A stretch of DNA of 64,000 bases from Vibrio tapetis subsp. quintayensis. GTDB taxonomy: Bacteria > Pseudomonadota > Gammaproteobacteria > Enterobacterales > Vibrionaceae. Where the stretch lies: positions 19,968 through 83,967 of the forward strand of contig NZ_JAUFQV010000009.1 of assembly GCF_030409945.1 (NCBI RefSeq), given 5' to 3'. This document shows positions 1 through 9,205 of the stretch, piece by piece. Under the pieces are notes generated by a model. The model was not told the origin of the DNA, searched no databases, and worked only from the letters and a program-made list of their open reading frames with translations. Numbering within the stretch: position 1 is the stretch's first letter; every line of letters begins with the position of its first letter. Position numbers and translations under genes: made by a program.

Positions 1-320
1 CAGCAACTGGCGTAATACGTCGTCACCCAGACATCAAATGGCTACGTCGCGCGACCGATATTGAAGCATTGGCTGAATTACAAAGTGAAATCTTTGATGC
101 CATGTGGCGTCAGCTGAAGCCAGGTGGCACCATGGTGTATGCAACCTGCTCAGTAACACCACAGGAAAACCGCGATCAAGTCATCGCATTCCTAAAGCGT
201 ACTGAAGATGCACAACTAGAAGGCTCTGATCCAAAAAACCCAGGCTACCAGATTCTACCTGGCGATGAAGATATGGATGGTTTCTACTACGCCGTTCTAA
301 CCAAGCGTACAGACAGCTAA
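1..320 (+). CDS. rsmB: 16S rRNA m5C967 methyltransferase RsmB, C-terminal part
   Basis: The gene enters from outside the window; reading from base 3 gives 105 residues ending in a TAA at 318-320. RsmB methylates C967 of 16S rRNA with S-adenosylmethionine. The fragment opens with [10 protein letters not shown], which follows the PCS motif IV in this family, and carries YATCSV, the motif VI block holding the catalytic cysteine of RsmB-type enzymes, with a typical 56-residue tail. It lies just upstream of trkA, the rsmB-trkA order known from other gammaproteobacteria. Only the missing N-terminal RNA-binding part limits certainty. Confidence 0.93.
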   Translation, partial: ATGVIRRHPDIKWLRRATDIEALAELQSEIFDAMWRQLKPGGTMVYATCSVTPQENRDQVIAFLKRTEDAQLEGSDPKNPGYQILPGDEDMDGFYYAVLTKRTDS

Positions 321-347
321 CCAAAACACGAAGTACAACTAAGACTA

Positions 348-371
348 CAGAGCGAGCATAAGCTCGCTCTG
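348..371 (+). other. rsmB-trkA intercistronic hairpin
   Basis: CAGAGCGAGC and GCTCGCTCTG form a perfect 10-bp stem with an ATAA loop between the rsmB stop and the trkA start. No T-run follows, so it is not a standard intrinsic terminator. It could be an mRNA processing or stabilising element, or a partial, Rho-assisted terminator. Confidence 0.6.
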
Positions 372-393
372 ATTGAGATAACATAGGTGAACG

Positions 394-1770
394 ATGAAAA
401 TCATCATACTTGGTGCTGGGCAAGTCGGCGGCACACTGGCAGAAAACTTGGTGGGTGAAAACAACGATATTACGGTTGTTGACCGTGATGGCGATCGCCT
501 AAGAGAACTACAAGATAAGTATGACCTTCGTGTGGTGAATGGTTATGCCAGTCACCCCGACACTCTGCAAGAAGCCGGCGCTCAAGATGCGGATATGCTG
601 GTTGCCGTAACCAATGCGGATGAAACCAACATGGCGGCTTGCCAAGTAGCGTTTACCCTGTTTAACACACCAAACCGTATTGCTCGAATTCGTTCACCGC
701 AATACCTGGCTCAAAAAGACGCGTTATTTCAATCTGGTGCGATTCCAGTTGATCACCTAATTGCACCAGAAGAATTAGTAACAAGCTACATTGAGCGCTT
801 AATCCAATACCCTGGAGCTCTGCAAGTGGTCAGTTTTGCTGAACGAAAAGTCAGCTTAGTGGCGGTAAAAGCCTATTACGGCGGCCCGTTAGTGGGTAAT
901 GCGTTATCCGCGTTGCGTGAACACATGCCGCACATTGATACTCGCGTGGCAGCAATCTTCCGTCAAGGTCGCCCTATCAGGCCTCAAGGCACAACCATCA
1001 TTGAAGCCGACGATGAAGTATTCTTTGTTGCGGCCAGTAATCATATTCGCTCAGTAATGAGTGAACTGCAAAGACTAGAGAAACCATACCGCCGCATCAT
1101 GATTGTTGGTGGTGGTAATATCGGAGCTAGCCTTGCGAAAAGACTTGAACAACAATACAGCGTGAAACTGATTGAGCGCAGCACTCATCGTGCCGAGCAA
1201 TTATCAGAAGAATTAGAAAACACCATCGTATTTTGTGGCGACGCCGCTGACCAGGAACTGCTACTAGAAGAAAATATCGACCAAGTTGATGTGTTCATCG
1301 CTCTCACCAATGAAGATGAAACCAACATCATGTCTGCCATGCTAGCAAAACGCATGGGCGCTAAAAAAGTAATGGTGCTGATCCAACGTGGTGCCTACGT
1401 TGATTTGGTTCAAGGTGGCGTTATCGATGTCGCCATATCACCACAACAAGCGACTATTTCAGCCTTGCTGACTCATGTTCGTCGAGCCGATATTGTTAAC
1501 GTATCGTCATTACGACGTGGCGCAGCAGAAGCCATCGAAGCCATCGCTCACGGTGACGAAAGCACATCTAAAGTAGTTGGCCGGGCCGTTGGCGACATTA
1601 AGCTTCCTCCGGGCACGACCATTGGTGCTATTGTTCGTGGTGAAGAAGTACTCATTGCCCACGACAGAACCGTTATTGAACAAGACGATCACGTTGTGAT
1701 GTTCTTAGTCGATAAAAAATACGTACCCGATGTTGAACGTCTATTCCAACCGAGTCCTTTCTTCCTATAA
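394..1770 (+). CDS. trkA: Trk system potassium uptake regulatory subunit TrkA
   Basis: Cytoplasmic NAD(H)-binding regulatory subunit that gates the TrkH potassium channel. At 458 residues it has the usual duplicated RCK architecture. The first Rossmann half opens with GAGQVGGTL at about residues 7-15 and is followed by a TrkA-C domain near 140-225. The second half opens with [10 protein letters not shown] near residue 238 and ends with another TrkA-C domain. The start is preceded by AGGTGA at a good distance. trkH follows 71 bp downstream on the same strand with a stable hairpin between them, so the pair probably forms one transcription unit. The second TrkH encoded near 62 kb may share this single TrkA. 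Confidence 0.96.
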   Translation: MKIIILGAGQVGGTLAENLVGENNDITVVDRDGDRLRELQDKYDLRVVNGYASHPDTLQEAGAQDADMLVAVTNADETNMAACQVAFTLFNTPNRIARIRSPQYLAQKDALFQSGAIPVDHLIAPEELVTSYIERLIQYPGALQVVSFAERKVSLVAVKAYYGGPLVGNALSALREHMPHIDTRVAAIFRQGRPIRPQGTTIIEADDEVFFVAASNHIRSVMSELQRLEKPYRRIMIVGGGNIGASLAKRLEQQYSVKLIERSTHRAEQLSEELENTIVFCGDAADQELLLEENIDQVDVFIALTNEDETNIMSAMLAKRMGAKKVMVLIQRGAYVDLVQGGVIDVAISPQQATISALLTHVRRADIVNVSSLRRGAAEAIEAIAHGDESTSKVVGRAVGDIKLPPGTTIGAIVRGEEVLIAHDRTVIEQDDHVVMFLVDKKYVPDVERLFQPSPFFL

Positions 1771-1786
1771 TCGAGCTATGCTTTGG

Positions 1787-1815
1787 GGTGGTAATCCTGC
1801 GTTAGGATTACTACC
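1787..1815 (+). other. trkA-trkH intercistronic hairpin
   Basis: GGTGGTAATCCT and AGGATTACTACC pair over 12 bp (one G-T wobble) around a GCGTT loop, 17 bp after the trkA stop. There is no T-tract. Its position suggests differential stability or partial termination between the regulator and channel messages. Confidence 0.6.
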
Positions 1816-1841
1816 AACAAGCCTGCTGGTGAACAATCGTT

Positions 1842-3287
1842 ATGGTTAACCTACGCCCTATTTTATTCGTTATTGGACTTGTGCTATCAAAGTTAGCGCT
1901 GTTTATGTACGTGCCTACCATCGTTGCATTTATCACGGGTACAGGTGGGTTTTTAGAATTTGGTAAGTCACTGATCATCTTGCATGTGGCCGCTTTTGCC
2001 TGTTTAACCATTGGCCGAACCGCAACATTTCGGCTAGGTGTGCGAGATATGTTTCTCATTACCTCGTTGGTCTGGACAATAGCCAGTGCGTTTGCCGCCC
2101 TACCGTTTGTTTTCATCAACCATATTAGCTTTACCGATGCTTACTTTGAAACAATGTCAGGAATAACGACAACCGGTTCTACCGTACTCAGCGGCCTAGA
2201 CTCGATGGCACCAAGCATTTTACTCTGGCGTTCAATTTTACAATGGCTCGGCGGGATCGGGTTTATCGTAATGGGCGTGGCGATATTACCCATGCTAAAT
2301 GTTGGGGGGATGCGACTATTCCAAACTGAGTCTTCTGATTGGTCCGATAAAAGCTCTCCTAGAATGAAAAACGTGGCAATAAACATTGTGTACGTTTATC
2401 TGACACTAACGGCACTGTGCATTATTGGCTATTTAGTCACTGGCATGAACTTATTTGATGCCGTCAATCATGCTTTTACCACATTATCTACAGGTGGATA
2501 TTCTACATCTGACGGGTCGATGAACCACTTCTCTCACGGCTCTCAATGGGTAGGGACGCTATTTATGTTCCTTGGTGGTCTGCCATTCTTGCTGTTTGTT
2601 GTCGCCCTTAAAAAGCGCACCCCAAAGGCTTTATGGCGTGATGCACAAGTTCGTGGCTTCTTCTATTTGGTTGTCACCACCACCTTAATTGTGGCGTTAT
2701 GGCTGACTTACCATAACCATTACCACTTTATCGATGCGGTACGTGTCGCTATGTTTAACATCGTTTCGGTGATCACTACCACCGGTTTTGGCTTAGAAGA
2801 CTTTTCAGCTTGGGGCGCACTGCCGACGGTTATTTTTGCCTTTATCATGATGGCAGGGGCGTGTTCTGGCTCAACTTCTGGCGGCATAAAAGTGTTCCGC
2901 TTTCAAATCGCATTAACCTTGTTAAACAAACAAATGCTGAGGCTAATCCACCCATCAGGTGTGTTTGTTCAAAAGTACAACCAGCGCCAAGTGAATGACG
3001 ACATCGTCCGTTCTCTGGTCGCTTTTGGCTTAACCTTTTTTATTACCATCATCATCATTGCCGCCATTCTCAGCGGACTGGGTCTTGACTCTGTAACTGC
3101 GATATCAGGTGCAGTAACTGCGGTTGCGAATGTGGGGCCTGGAATGGGTAACGTGATAGGCCCGACAGGTAATTTTGCTTCTTTACCAGACAGCGCTAAA
3201 TGGGTATTAAGTGTAGGCATGTTGATGGGAAGACTGGAAATACTGACCATTCTGGTACTTTTCTTTCCAGCCTTTTGGCGTCGTTAA
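1842..3287 (+). CDS. trkH: Potassium uptake protein TrkH family (first paralogue)
   Basis: Membrane-embedded pore subunit of a Trk-type K+ uptake system, 481 residues, close to the usual TrkH length. The four pore-loop repeats are visible: [28 protein letters not shown]-like [10 protein letters not shown], and VANVGPGMG. The flexible gating-loop segment GSTSGGIKV lies between the third and fourth repeats' helices. It directly follows trkA, so it is the cognate channel by position. It differs clearly from the TrkH at 61538, so the two are paralogues rather than a recent duplication; it could equally be named trkI. Its TAA shares the TTAA stop signal with the convergent trhA. Confidence 0.93.
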   Translation: MVNLRPILFVIGLVLSKLALFMYVPTIVAFITGTGGFLEFGKSLIILHVAAFACLTIGRTATFRLGVRDMFLITSLVWTIASAFAALPFVFINHISFTDAYFETMSGITTTGSTVLSGLDSMAPSILLWRSILQWLGGIGFIVMGVAILPMLNVGGMRLFQTESSDWSDKSSPRMKNVAINIVYVYLTLTALCIIGYLVTGMNLFDAVNHAFTTLSTGGYSTSDGSMNHFSHGSQWVGTLFMFLGGLPFLLFVVALKKRTPKALWRDAQVRGFFYLVVTTTLIVALWLTYHNHYHFIDAVRVAMFNIVSVITTTGFGLEDFSAWGALPTVIFAFIMMAGACSGSTSGGIKVFRFQIALTLLNKQMLRLIHPSGVFVQKYNQRQVNDDIVRSLVAFGLTFFITIIIIAAILSGLGLDSVTAISGAVTAVANVGPGMGNVIGPTGNFASLPDSAKWVLSVGMLMGRLEILTILVLFFPAFWRR

Positions 3288-3937
3288 ATCGGTGTGACAA
3301 ACAAATAAATAGCAAAAAAATGACACGCGCTGCCCGCTAATACAAAGCCATGCCATATGGCGTGGTTGTATGGAATGCGATCATTAGCGTAAAAAATCAC
3401 GCCTAGCGAATACACCACGCCACCTAAAGCGAGCAATACCAGCCCACCGATATCAATGGTAATCGCCAGTTGATAAATAACCACTAGCGACAGCCAGCCC
3501 ATACTCAGGTAGCTGTAGAGCGACAAACGTTCGAAACGATAAATGAACACCACTTTGCCAATGATCCCCACTAAGGCTATCAACCAAATAACGCCCATTA
3601 AGCCAATCGCCAGAGGCGTGCGCAGCCCAACAAGTAAGAATGGCGTATAACTGCCGGCTATCAATAAATAGATAGCACAGTGATCAAACGTTTTTAGCCA
3701 TCGTTGTGCTGATGGTTTAGTGTTGGCATGGTAAAGCGTCGATGCAAGATACAGTAAAATCATGCTGCTACCGTAAGCCGTCATGCTAAAAAACGTCAGC
3801 ATATCGGCTTGGTAACTGAAAGACTTAACCAACATAAGGACTAAGCCAATCACACTGGCCAACAGCCCCACCCCATGGGTAATCGTATTGGCTAGCTCTT
3901 CTTTTTTACTGTAATCATTAATGGATAGCTCGGTCAT
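3284..3937 (-). CDS. trhA: PAQR/hemolysin III family membrane protein TrhA (YqfA-like)
   Basis: Integral membrane protein of 217 residues with about seven hydrophobic helices. It carries the PAQR-family conserved polar motifs: HGVG near residue 22, a YLASTLYHA segment near 63-71, [15 protein letters not shown] near 86-100, and a C-terminal [16 protein letters not shown]. These His, Asp and Ser residues are those proposed to bind metal in the family. The bacterial members are annotated as hemolysin III; E. coli YqfA/TrhA is linked to membrane-energetics homeostasis. The gene converges on trkH and their stop codons interlock within TTAA at 3284-3287, leaving no room for a terminator between them. 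Confidence 0.88.
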   Translation of the reverse strand: MTELSINDYSKKEELANTITHGVGLLASVIGLVLMLVKSFSYQADMLTFFSMTAYGSSMILLYLASTLYHANTKPSAQRWLKTFDHCAIYLLIAGSYTPFLLVGLRTPLAIGLMGVIWLIALVGIIGKVVFIYRFERLSLYSYLSMGWLSLVVIYQLAITIDIGGLVLLALGGVVYSLGVIFYANDRIPYNHAIWHGFVLAGSACHFFAIYLFVTPI

Positions 3938-4045
3938 AAACGCCTTAAAAACTAGAGTTAGAACTCAACATTCGGCAGTATGACACATTCAGAGTACACA
4001 TGTAAGCTGAAATTATTAACAGACATCCACACTCAACATGCGCAG

Positions 4046-4843
4046 TTAACCACTGGTCGAATCAAGAAACTCGAGCACTTGCTTTCCTGCTTCTTCACCA
4101 CTGAGATCGACAGGAAGTTCCAGTTGTCTCTTCAATTCACTGGTACCCAACAAGCTCGCAACTAAGCCTCCTAGCCCTTTCTTTTGTCTGTCTATTTCAA
4201 ACCAGAGCGATAGTTTATCTTCGTCTCGGTAAGCAATGATCTCCAACTCGCGCCAGCGACCATGGAAAGGCCCAGTAGTCGGCACAAACTCAAATTCTTG
4301 TACAAATGGCAATTCGAACCCTTTTGCCGCTTCACATTCTACTTGGCGAATACGCAGCCCCTGATCTTCTAAAGCGGTAAAAATTCCGTCTAGCATAGGT
4401 TCTGGCCTGACGGTCAACACGTCTTTATCACTTGGATCTACCGCCATAGAAATATCCAAGCCAGTTTCAAGCCACACTTTGGCATCACCAATGGTTACTG
4501 GCGTGTTTAAAGGTACATCTAGCTCGACATCAAATTCTCGTTCTTTACCTGACTCAATAGTAAACGCATAAGGTAAAGTCCAACTTGCCAACGCATATTT
4601 CACTTTTACTCTTTTTGTTCGATGTTGGCGTTCATCATTGCCCGAAGTGTCGATGACCTCTTCCACATATTGACTGCATAGTTTTAGGTCAATGTTATCG
4701 ATAGCTTGGTCAGTTGAGCCGCCATAGACGTGAATTTTTATGTTAATTTTCCCACCAGGGACTAAGAATTCCTGCTGTAAGACTGAATCGACCTTGGCAC
4801 TGCCAATTCCAAAGCTGGCTAATGTTTTCTTAAAAAAAGACAT
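4046..4843 (-). CDS. Spo0M-like sporulation-control family protein
   Basis: A soluble protein of 265 residues with the arrestin-like beta-sandwich character of the SpoOM family (Pfam SpoOM, from memory). It begins with the family-like MSFFKKTLASFGIGSAKVD, then a VPGGKINIKIHVYGG segment and repeated beta-strand patterns. The C-terminal third has GPFHGRWRELEIIAY and LWFEIDRQKKGLGG. In Bacillus, Spo0M affects sporulation and cytoskeletal functions; in non-sporulating gammaproteobacteria the role is unknown. The gene is monocistronic. Confidence is good for the family and low for function. Confidence 0.8.
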   Translation of the reverse strand: MSFFKKTLASFGIGSAKVDSVLQQEFLVPGGKINIKIHVYGGSTDQAIDNIDLKLCSQYVEEVIDTSGNDERQHRTKRVKVKYALASWTLPYAFTIESGKEREFDVELDVPLNTPVTIGDAKVWLETGLDISMAVDPSDKDVLTVRPEPMLDGIFTALEDQGLRIRQVECEAAKGFELPFVQEFEFVPTTGPFHGRWRELEIIAYRDEDKLSLWFEIDRQKKGLGGLVASLLGTSELKRQLELPVDLSGEEAGKQVLEFLDSTSG

Positions 4844-5065
4844 TTAAGACTCCTGTTTTGACACCATAAATTCACTACCGAGATAAAGAACGCAGTGATC
4901 AGCTATTTTCCTCCCTCATATTAAGCATGTTGAACAAGCAAGTTCAATCCATTCCCGTTCGCTATTAATATAATGTTCAAAAAACCAGCAAATTATTAGT
5001 GTAAACGGTCGCCCAATTTAATTGAAAGTGCTAGTCTATTTAGTGGGTATGATTTCATATCTAAA

Positions 5066-5126
5066 CACCTAATTATGGTTTGGATTGGCACGTGCCAGAA
5101 GAGATTTATCTCACGCGATAATTAGG
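5066..5126 (+). promoter_or_regulatory. Palindrome-rich, possibly folded leader upstream of the small ORF
   Basis: CCTAATTAT (5068-5076) and ATAATTAGG (5118-5126) form a perfect 9-bp closing stem. Inside lie a perfect 12-bp palindrome TGGCACGTGCCA (5086-5097) and a hairpin GAGAT-TT-ATCTC (5101-5112). The element ends 43 bp before the ATG of the 55-residue ORF. A TATGAT hexamer at 5048-5053 could be a -10, which would put this fold at the very 5' end of a transcript, but its best -35 candidate (TTGAAA, 5022) is 20 bp away, so the promoter is weak. Alternatively the 12-bp palindrome is a protein operator. Confidence 0.45.
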
Positions 5127-5169
5127 CCATTAATTTGGCAAAGGATATGCCTGACTGTTAGGTAAACTA

Positions 5170-5337
5170 ATGCGCCCAACTTCCGTCAGGTTTTCGCACA
5201 CTCATTGTAGTGCGTCACGCCGTCGTAGCAGCTTTGTTGCTGCACCAGTAGCAGCTAAAGCAACGCCACAAGTAAACTTAGTTAAGCAAACGGCTCTAAC
5301 CAGTCCAACGCAAGACAAAGTCACTCAAGCGGCATAA
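5170..5337 (+). CDS. Small ORF, 55 residues, unknown function
   Basis: ATG at 5170 to TAA at 5335-5337, with TTAGG upstream as a plausible ribosome-binding site and a strong intrinsic terminator starting two bases after the stop. The product starts MRPTSVRFSHTHCSASRRRS: a basic, Arg/Ser/His-rich first third. A low-complexity Ala/Val/Thr/Gln tail follows and ends DKVTQAA. No transmembrane helix or recognisable domain is seen. The fit of start, stop and terminator inside an otherwise empty 700-bp gap, plus the palindromic leader, argues that it is expressed. I do not recognise the family; it might be a leader-type or regulatory peptide. Confidence 0.6.
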   Translation: MRPTSVRFSHTHCSASRRRSSFVAAPVAAKATPQVNLVKQTALTSPTQDKVTQAA

Positions 5338-5374
5338 TAAAAAAGCGCGGTCTTTAATACTGCGCTTTTTTCTT
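5338..5374 (+). terminator. Intrinsic terminator after the 55-residue ORF
   Basis: An A-rich tract, then GCGCGGT paired with ACTGCGC (one wobble) around CTTTAAT, then a run of T residues broken only by one C. The flanking A and T tracts extend the stem. Confidence 0.85.
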
Positions 5375-5540
5375 TTCTATTGATCTGCTAATTTATCCCC
5401 ACTCATACTAGGGTCGCTCAAGCCTGACGATATGAAGTTATCAATAAGAATAAATTTACAAATAGCCAAAGCTCACATTGCCAGACCATCAAACCGCTTT
5501 GTAAGCACCTAATTGGCAACCATGCCCATGGAGAAAGAAA

Positions 5541-5807
5541 ATGAAGTGTCATCGCGTAAATGAATTAATTGAACTGATCCACCCTGAGTGGCAAAAAGAT
5601 TCAGACATGAACTTACTGAAATTCATCGTAACGCTCGCTAAAGAAGCTGGCTACGAGGGAAAACTCGAAGATCTGACTGACGATGTACTCATTTATCACC
5701 TGAAAATGCGCAATAGTCAGAAAGAAGAAATGATCCCAGGCCTTGCCAAAGACCAGGAAGATGATTTTAAGACCGCTATTTTAAGAGCTCGCGGTATCAT
5801 CGAATAA
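5541..5807 (+). CDS. yihD: YihD family protein (DUF1040)
   Basis: An 88-residue protein that matches E. coli YihD by recall over its whole length. It has an N-terminal [17 protein letters not shown], a central [13 protein letters not shown] block and a C-terminal [20 protein letters not shown]. It is small, acidic and helical with no membrane segment, and its biochemical role is unknown. A GGAGA ribosome-binding site precedes the ATG. Its position just upstream of the ccoG-srkA-dsbA stretch resembles the yihD-srkA-dsbA neighbourhood of E. coli, with ccoG inserted. It ends with its own terminator, so it is probably transcribed alone. Confidence 0.92.
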   Translation: MKCHRVNELIELIHPEWQKDSDMNLLKFIVTLAKEAGYEGKLEDLTDDVLIYHLKMRNSQKEEMIPGLAKDQEDDFKTAILRARGIIE

Positions 5808-5822
5808 CAAAATGTTCGTTCT

Positions 5823-5850
5823 AAAAAGCGGTGCCTCTCACCGCTTTGTT
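5823..5850 (+). terminator. Intrinsic terminator after yihD
   Basis: AAAGCGGTG-CCTCT-CACCGCTTT followed by a short T-rich tail (GTTGCTT). Confidence 0.75.
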
Positions 5851-6063
5851 GCTTATTCTCATTAATGCAACAGTTCTAGATACTTAATCACCACGCTTTC
5901 CTCATGATTACTAACATTTTTGCTAAATCTTGATAGCGCTAAAGAAATTTATTTAATGGCAGCGTTATACTCTCCTATTGCCGTGTCAGGCAGAAAGTAA
6001 TGTCGGAATAAATAACCAGAAGGCAATGTACCTTCTCGCTTAGCTTAATAAGGACCGTTTTGT

Positions 6064-7482
6064 ATGAGTCAGGACAAAATCGATATCAAAGATGTGACTC
6101 CAAAAACCTTTAACCCGAAAACACACAAAGGGAAAAAGGACAGATTCAACCCAAGTAATCAAATTTATATCCGAGAAAGTAAAGGGGCATACCAAAAACT
6201 ACGCCGTTACGGTGGTTGGTTTTTGCTACTCATGTTTGCGATTGTGCCTTGGATTCCATACGGTGAAAGACAAGCCATTTTGCTAGATATTGGCCAACAA
6301 CAGTTTAGCTTTTTCGGTACCACACTCTACCCACAAGACCTCACCCTGCTTGCTTTGCTATTTATGATCGCAGCATTTGGCCTATTTTTTCTTACCACCT
6401 TTTTAGGGCGAGTTTGGTGTGGTTTTTTATGTCCTCAAACGGTATGGACATTTATGTTCGTGTGGTTTGAAGAAAAGCTAGAAGGTTCAGCCAATAAACG
6501 GCGTAAACAAGATGCAAGTAAGCTCACAGCAAAGCTTGCAGTAAGAAAAACCTTAAAGCACCTCGCTTGGTGGGCGATATCCATTGCTACTGGATTAACT
6601 TTCGTTGGATATTTTGTACCGGTAACCGATCTGGTGGTGGATTTTGTCACCTTTAACACTAGCTTTTGGCCCGCGTTTTGGGTGCTGTTTTTTGCTGGCT
6701 GTACCTACGCAAATGCCGGATGGATGCGTTCTATCGTATGTTTACACATGTGTCCTTATGCTCGCTTTCAGTCAGCGATGTTCGACAAAGACACGTATAT
6801 CGTGGGTTATGACAATAACCGCGGCGAAACACGCGGTCCACGCTCACGCAAAGCTGACCCGAAAGAGAAAGGCCTTGGTGACTGCATCGATTGCGACCTG
6901 TGTGTTCAAGTGTGCCCAACGGGTATCGATATCCGCGATGGACTACAATATGAGTGCATTAACTGCGGTGCCTGTATTGATGCTTGTGACAAAACCATGG
7001 AGCGCATGGGTTACCCGACTCGTTTAATCAGTTACACCACGGAACACCGCTTGGCCGGAAATCACACCAAAGTAGTCAGGCCAAAACTCATTGGCTACGG
7101 AGTCGTACTCCTTGCCATGCTAGGCCTATTTGTGTTCCAAGTTATCAGTGTTGATCCAGCCGGTTTGAGTGTCCTTCGAGACCGAAATCAACTGTTCAAA
7201 ACCAACAATGAGGGGCTGATTGAGAACACTTACACCTTAAAAGTGATCAACAAGACCCAACAGACACAAGAATATCAATTGGATGTGTCTGGGTTAACCG
7301 ATGCAAAATGGTATGGTGCTCAAGCGGTACACGTACAGCCAGGTGAAGTCTTTAACTTACCAATATCGTTAGGAGTAGACTCTGATAATCTCAGCTCTCC
7401 TATTTCAACGATTCAGTTTATACTCACCGACAGTGACGATTTTTCCATTCAAGTGGAAAGCCGCTTTATTAAAAAGCTATAA
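6064..7482 (+). CDS. ccoG: Cytochrome c oxidase accessory protein CcoG (FixG/RdxA-like)
   Basis: Membrane-bound iron-sulfur protein needed for assembly of cbb3-type cytochrome oxidase; it acts in copper delivery to CcoN in studied species. The 472 residues show an N-terminal cytosolic stretch, hydrophobic helices near 45-65 and 85-115, and an FLCPQTVW motif near 125. Two ferredoxin-type clusters follow: CIDCDLCVQVCP near 274-285 and CINCGACIDAC near 298-308. A further helix near 340 leads to an immunoglobulin-like C-terminal domain. The upstream region has a weak FNR-like sequence (TTGAT-AGCG-CTAAA, 5930-5943), plausible for microaerobic control but not convincing alone. No cco structural genes lie in this window. 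Confidence 0.94.
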   Translation: MSQDKIDIKDVTPKTFNPKTHKGKKDRFNPSNQIYIRESKGAYQKLRRYGGWFLLLMFAIVPWIPYGERQAILLDIGQQQFSFFGTTLYPQDLTLLALLFMIAAFGLFFLTTFLGRVWCGFLCPQTVWTFMFVWFEEKLEGSANKRRKQDASKLTAKLAVRKTLKHLAWWAISIATGLTFVGYFVPVTDLVVDFVTFNTSFWPAFWVLFFAGCTYANAGWMRSIVCLHMCPYARFQSAMFDKDTYIVGYDNNRGETRGPRSRKADPKEKGLGDCIDCDLCVQVCPTGIDIRDGLQYECINCGACIDACDKTMERMGYPTRLISYTTEHRLAGNHTKVVRPKLIGYGVVLLAMLGLFVFQVISVDPAGLSVLRDRNQLFKTNNEGLIENTYTLKVINKTQQTQEYQLDVSGLTDAKWYGAQAVHVQPGEVFNLPISLGVDSDNLSSPISTIQFILTDSDDFSIQVESRFIKKL

Positions 7483-7502
7483 ACCTCATATCATTAATAA
7501 GG

Positions 7503-7528
7503 AAAGGGCTCAGCAATGAGCCTTTTTT
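7503..7528 (+). terminator. Terminator-like hairpin overlapping an alternative srkA start
   Basis: GGCTCA (7507-7512) and TGAGCC (7517-7522) flank a GCAA tetraloop, with A residues upstream pairing into the T-run at 7523-7528. This is a standard intrinsic terminator for ccoG. Its loop and 3' arm contain the ATG at 7516 and its 5' arm contains the AAGGG that would serve that ATG. Confidence 0.8.
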
Positions 7529-7533
7529 ATTCT

Positions 7534-8520
7534 ATGTCCGAAAATGCTTTTAACTTTAATGCCCTGACTCCCGACTTTATGTGGTATGCCTTAGAAAGCA
7601 TCGGCATTCGCGCTGAATCGGGCTTACTGGCTCTTAACAGCTACGAAAACCGCGTTTATCAGTTTAGTGACGAAGACAAAAAACGCTACGTGGTCAAGTT
7701 TTACCGCCCAATGCGCTGGAGCTTAGAGCAAATTCAAGAAGAGCACGATTTTACGCTTGAAATGGTCGAACAAGAGATCCCGGTCGCGCCACCTATTCAC
7801 ATCAATGGGCAAACCATTCATCAGTATCAAGGTTACCTATTTTCTTTATTTGAAAGTGTTGGTGGGCGTCAATTTGAAGTTGATAACTTTGACCAACTAG
7901 AAGGCGCTGGTCGCTTTTTAGGCCGTATTCACAAGGTTGGTGAACGTCAACTTTTTACTCACAGACCAACGATGGGCTTGGATGAGTATCTGCGCAACCC
8001 TCGAGAGCTACTGGTACAATCAAATGTGATTCCATCGCATCTAGAAAACAGCTTCTTTGGTGATTTAGATACGCTAATAAAAATGATTGAGGCTCAATGG
8101 ACCGATAATTCGAAGATTATCCGCCTTCACGGTGACTGCCACCCAGGCAACATCCTATGGCGCGATGGCCCAATGTTTGTCGATCTCGATGACGCGAGGA
8201 ATGGGCCTGCAATCCAAGATTTATGGATGTTATTAAACGGTGATCGTGCCGATAAACTCGCGCAATTAGATACTATCCTTGAAGGCTATAGCGATTTTTG
8301 TGATTTCAACCCAGCGGAACTGGCACTTATAGAACCACTACGCGGCTTACGAATGGTACATTATATGGCGTGGTTGACTAAGCGCTGGGATGACCCTGCA
8401 TTTCCAATCGCTTTTCCGTGGTTTAACGACCCTAGGTATTGGGAAGGTCAGGTGCTTGCATTCAAAGAGCAAATGGCGGCACTGCAAGATGCACCGCTTT
8501 CTTTAATGCCTCAGTGGTAA
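7534..8520 (+). CDS. srkA: Stress response kinase SrkA (YihE, Cpx-associated Ser/Thr kinase)
   Basis: Aminoglycoside-phosphotransferase-like protein kinase that protects against stress-induced death in E. coli. Key blocks are RVYQFSDEDKKRYVVKFYRP (ATP-lysine region), LHGDCHPGNILW (catalytic loop Asp) and FVDLDDARNGP (metal-binding DFG-equivalent). An ATG at 7516 is in frame and has an AAGGG upstream, but it sits inside the ccoG terminator hairpin. Starting at 7534 gives MSENAFNF and 328 residues, the length of E. coli SrkA, so I chose it although no clear ribosome-binding site precedes it. dsbA follows after 42 bp, as in E. coli where the two are co-transcribed. Confidence 0.92.
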   Translation: MSENAFNFNALTPDFMWYALESIGIRAESGLLALNSYENRVYQFSDEDKKRYVVKFYRPMRWSLEQIQEEHDFTLEMVEQEIPVAPPIHINGQTIHQYQGYLFSLFESVGGRQFEVDNFDQLEGAGRFLGRIHKVGERQLFTHRPTMGLDEYLRNPRELLVQSNVIPSHLENSFFGDLDTLIKMIEAQWTDNSKIIRLHGDCHPGNILWRDGPMFVDLDDARNGPAIQDLWMLLNGDRADKLAQLDTILEGYSDFCDFNPAELALIEPLRGLRMVHYMAWLTKRWDDPAFPIAFPWFNDPRYWEGQVLAFKEQMAALQDAPLSLMPQW

Positions 8521-8562
8521 TCAAATACAGCTCATACGGATCTAATGGAGAAAAAATACAAC

Positions 8563-9162
8563 ATGAAAAAAATTATTGCCCTAGCAGTAACCCTGCTATT
8601 AAGTGTTTCTGCCTACGCTGCACAGTTTAATCAAGATGAGCACTATAAAGTGCTGGATGTGACGGCTTCATCATCACCGCTAGTCACTGAGTTGTTTTCA
8701 TTCTACTGCCCGCATTGCCATTCATTTGAGCCAATGATTCAAGAACTTAAGCGTCAACTCCCAGATAACGCCAAGCTACAAAAAGTACACGTTTCTTTCA
8801 TGGGTGGCCCGATGGGCATGTCGATGAGTAAAGCTTACGCGACGTCGATCGTACTAAAAATCGAAGATAAAATGACGCCAATTTTATTTGATCGCATTCA
8901 TAACATGCGCAAAGCACCAAAAGATGACGCCGAACTGCGTCAAATTTTCTTAGATCATGGTGTTGACGCGAAAGCTTTCGATTCTGCATTCAATGGCTTT
9001 GCCGTCGACTCAATGGTACGTCGATTCGATAAACAATTTGAAAACAGCGGTTTAAGAGGGGTTCCTGCTCTTATCGTCAACAACAAGTATTTAGTAAAAA
9101 CCGAATCTTTAGAGTCTGTCGAGCAGTACTTTGAATTGGTGAACTTCTTGCTAAAGAAATAA
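8563..9162 (+). CDS. dsbA: Periplasmic thiol:disulfide oxidoreductase DsbA
   Basis: Oxidises cysteine pairs of exported proteins and is itself re-oxidised by DsbB. The 199-residue precursor starts with a signal peptide ([20 protein letters not shown], cleavage probably after residue 20). The thioredoxin-fold active site is CPHC at residues 49-52 and the cis-proline loop is GVPAL near 166. An in-frame ATG at 8545 would add six residues ahead of the signal peptide; I prefer 8563 because the charged n-region begins there and GGAG lies upstream. It is probably in one transcription unit with srkA and ends in a strong terminator. Confidence 0.96.
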   Translation: MKKIIALAVTLLLSVSAYAAQFNQDEHYKVLDVTASSSPLVTELFSFYCPHCHSFEPMIQELKRQLPDNAKLQKVHVSFMGGPMGMSMSKAYATSIVLKIEDKMTPILFDRIHNMRKAPKDDAELRQIFLDHGVDAKAFDSAFNGFAVDSMVRRFDKQFENSGLRGVPALIVNNKYLVKTESLESVEQYFELVNFLLKK

Positions 9163-9176
9163 TCCAAACAAACCTA

Positions 9177-9202
9177 AAAGGGAGCAATTAGCTCCTTTTT
9201 TT
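9177..9202 (+). terminator. Intrinsic terminator after dsbA
   Basis: GGAGC-AATTA-GCTCC followed by seven T residues, with A residues upstream extending the stem. It also sits just past the end of the convergent acyltransferase gene and may work in both directions. Confidence 0.88.
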
Positions 9203-9205
9203 ACT

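Noticed and set aside
5066..5126. Leader palindrome as an integron attC site or a known riboswitch
   Set aside because: No attC core (GTTRRRY/RYYYAAC) is present and the conserved cores of c-di-GMP, glycine, TPP or lysine riboswitches are not recognisable.
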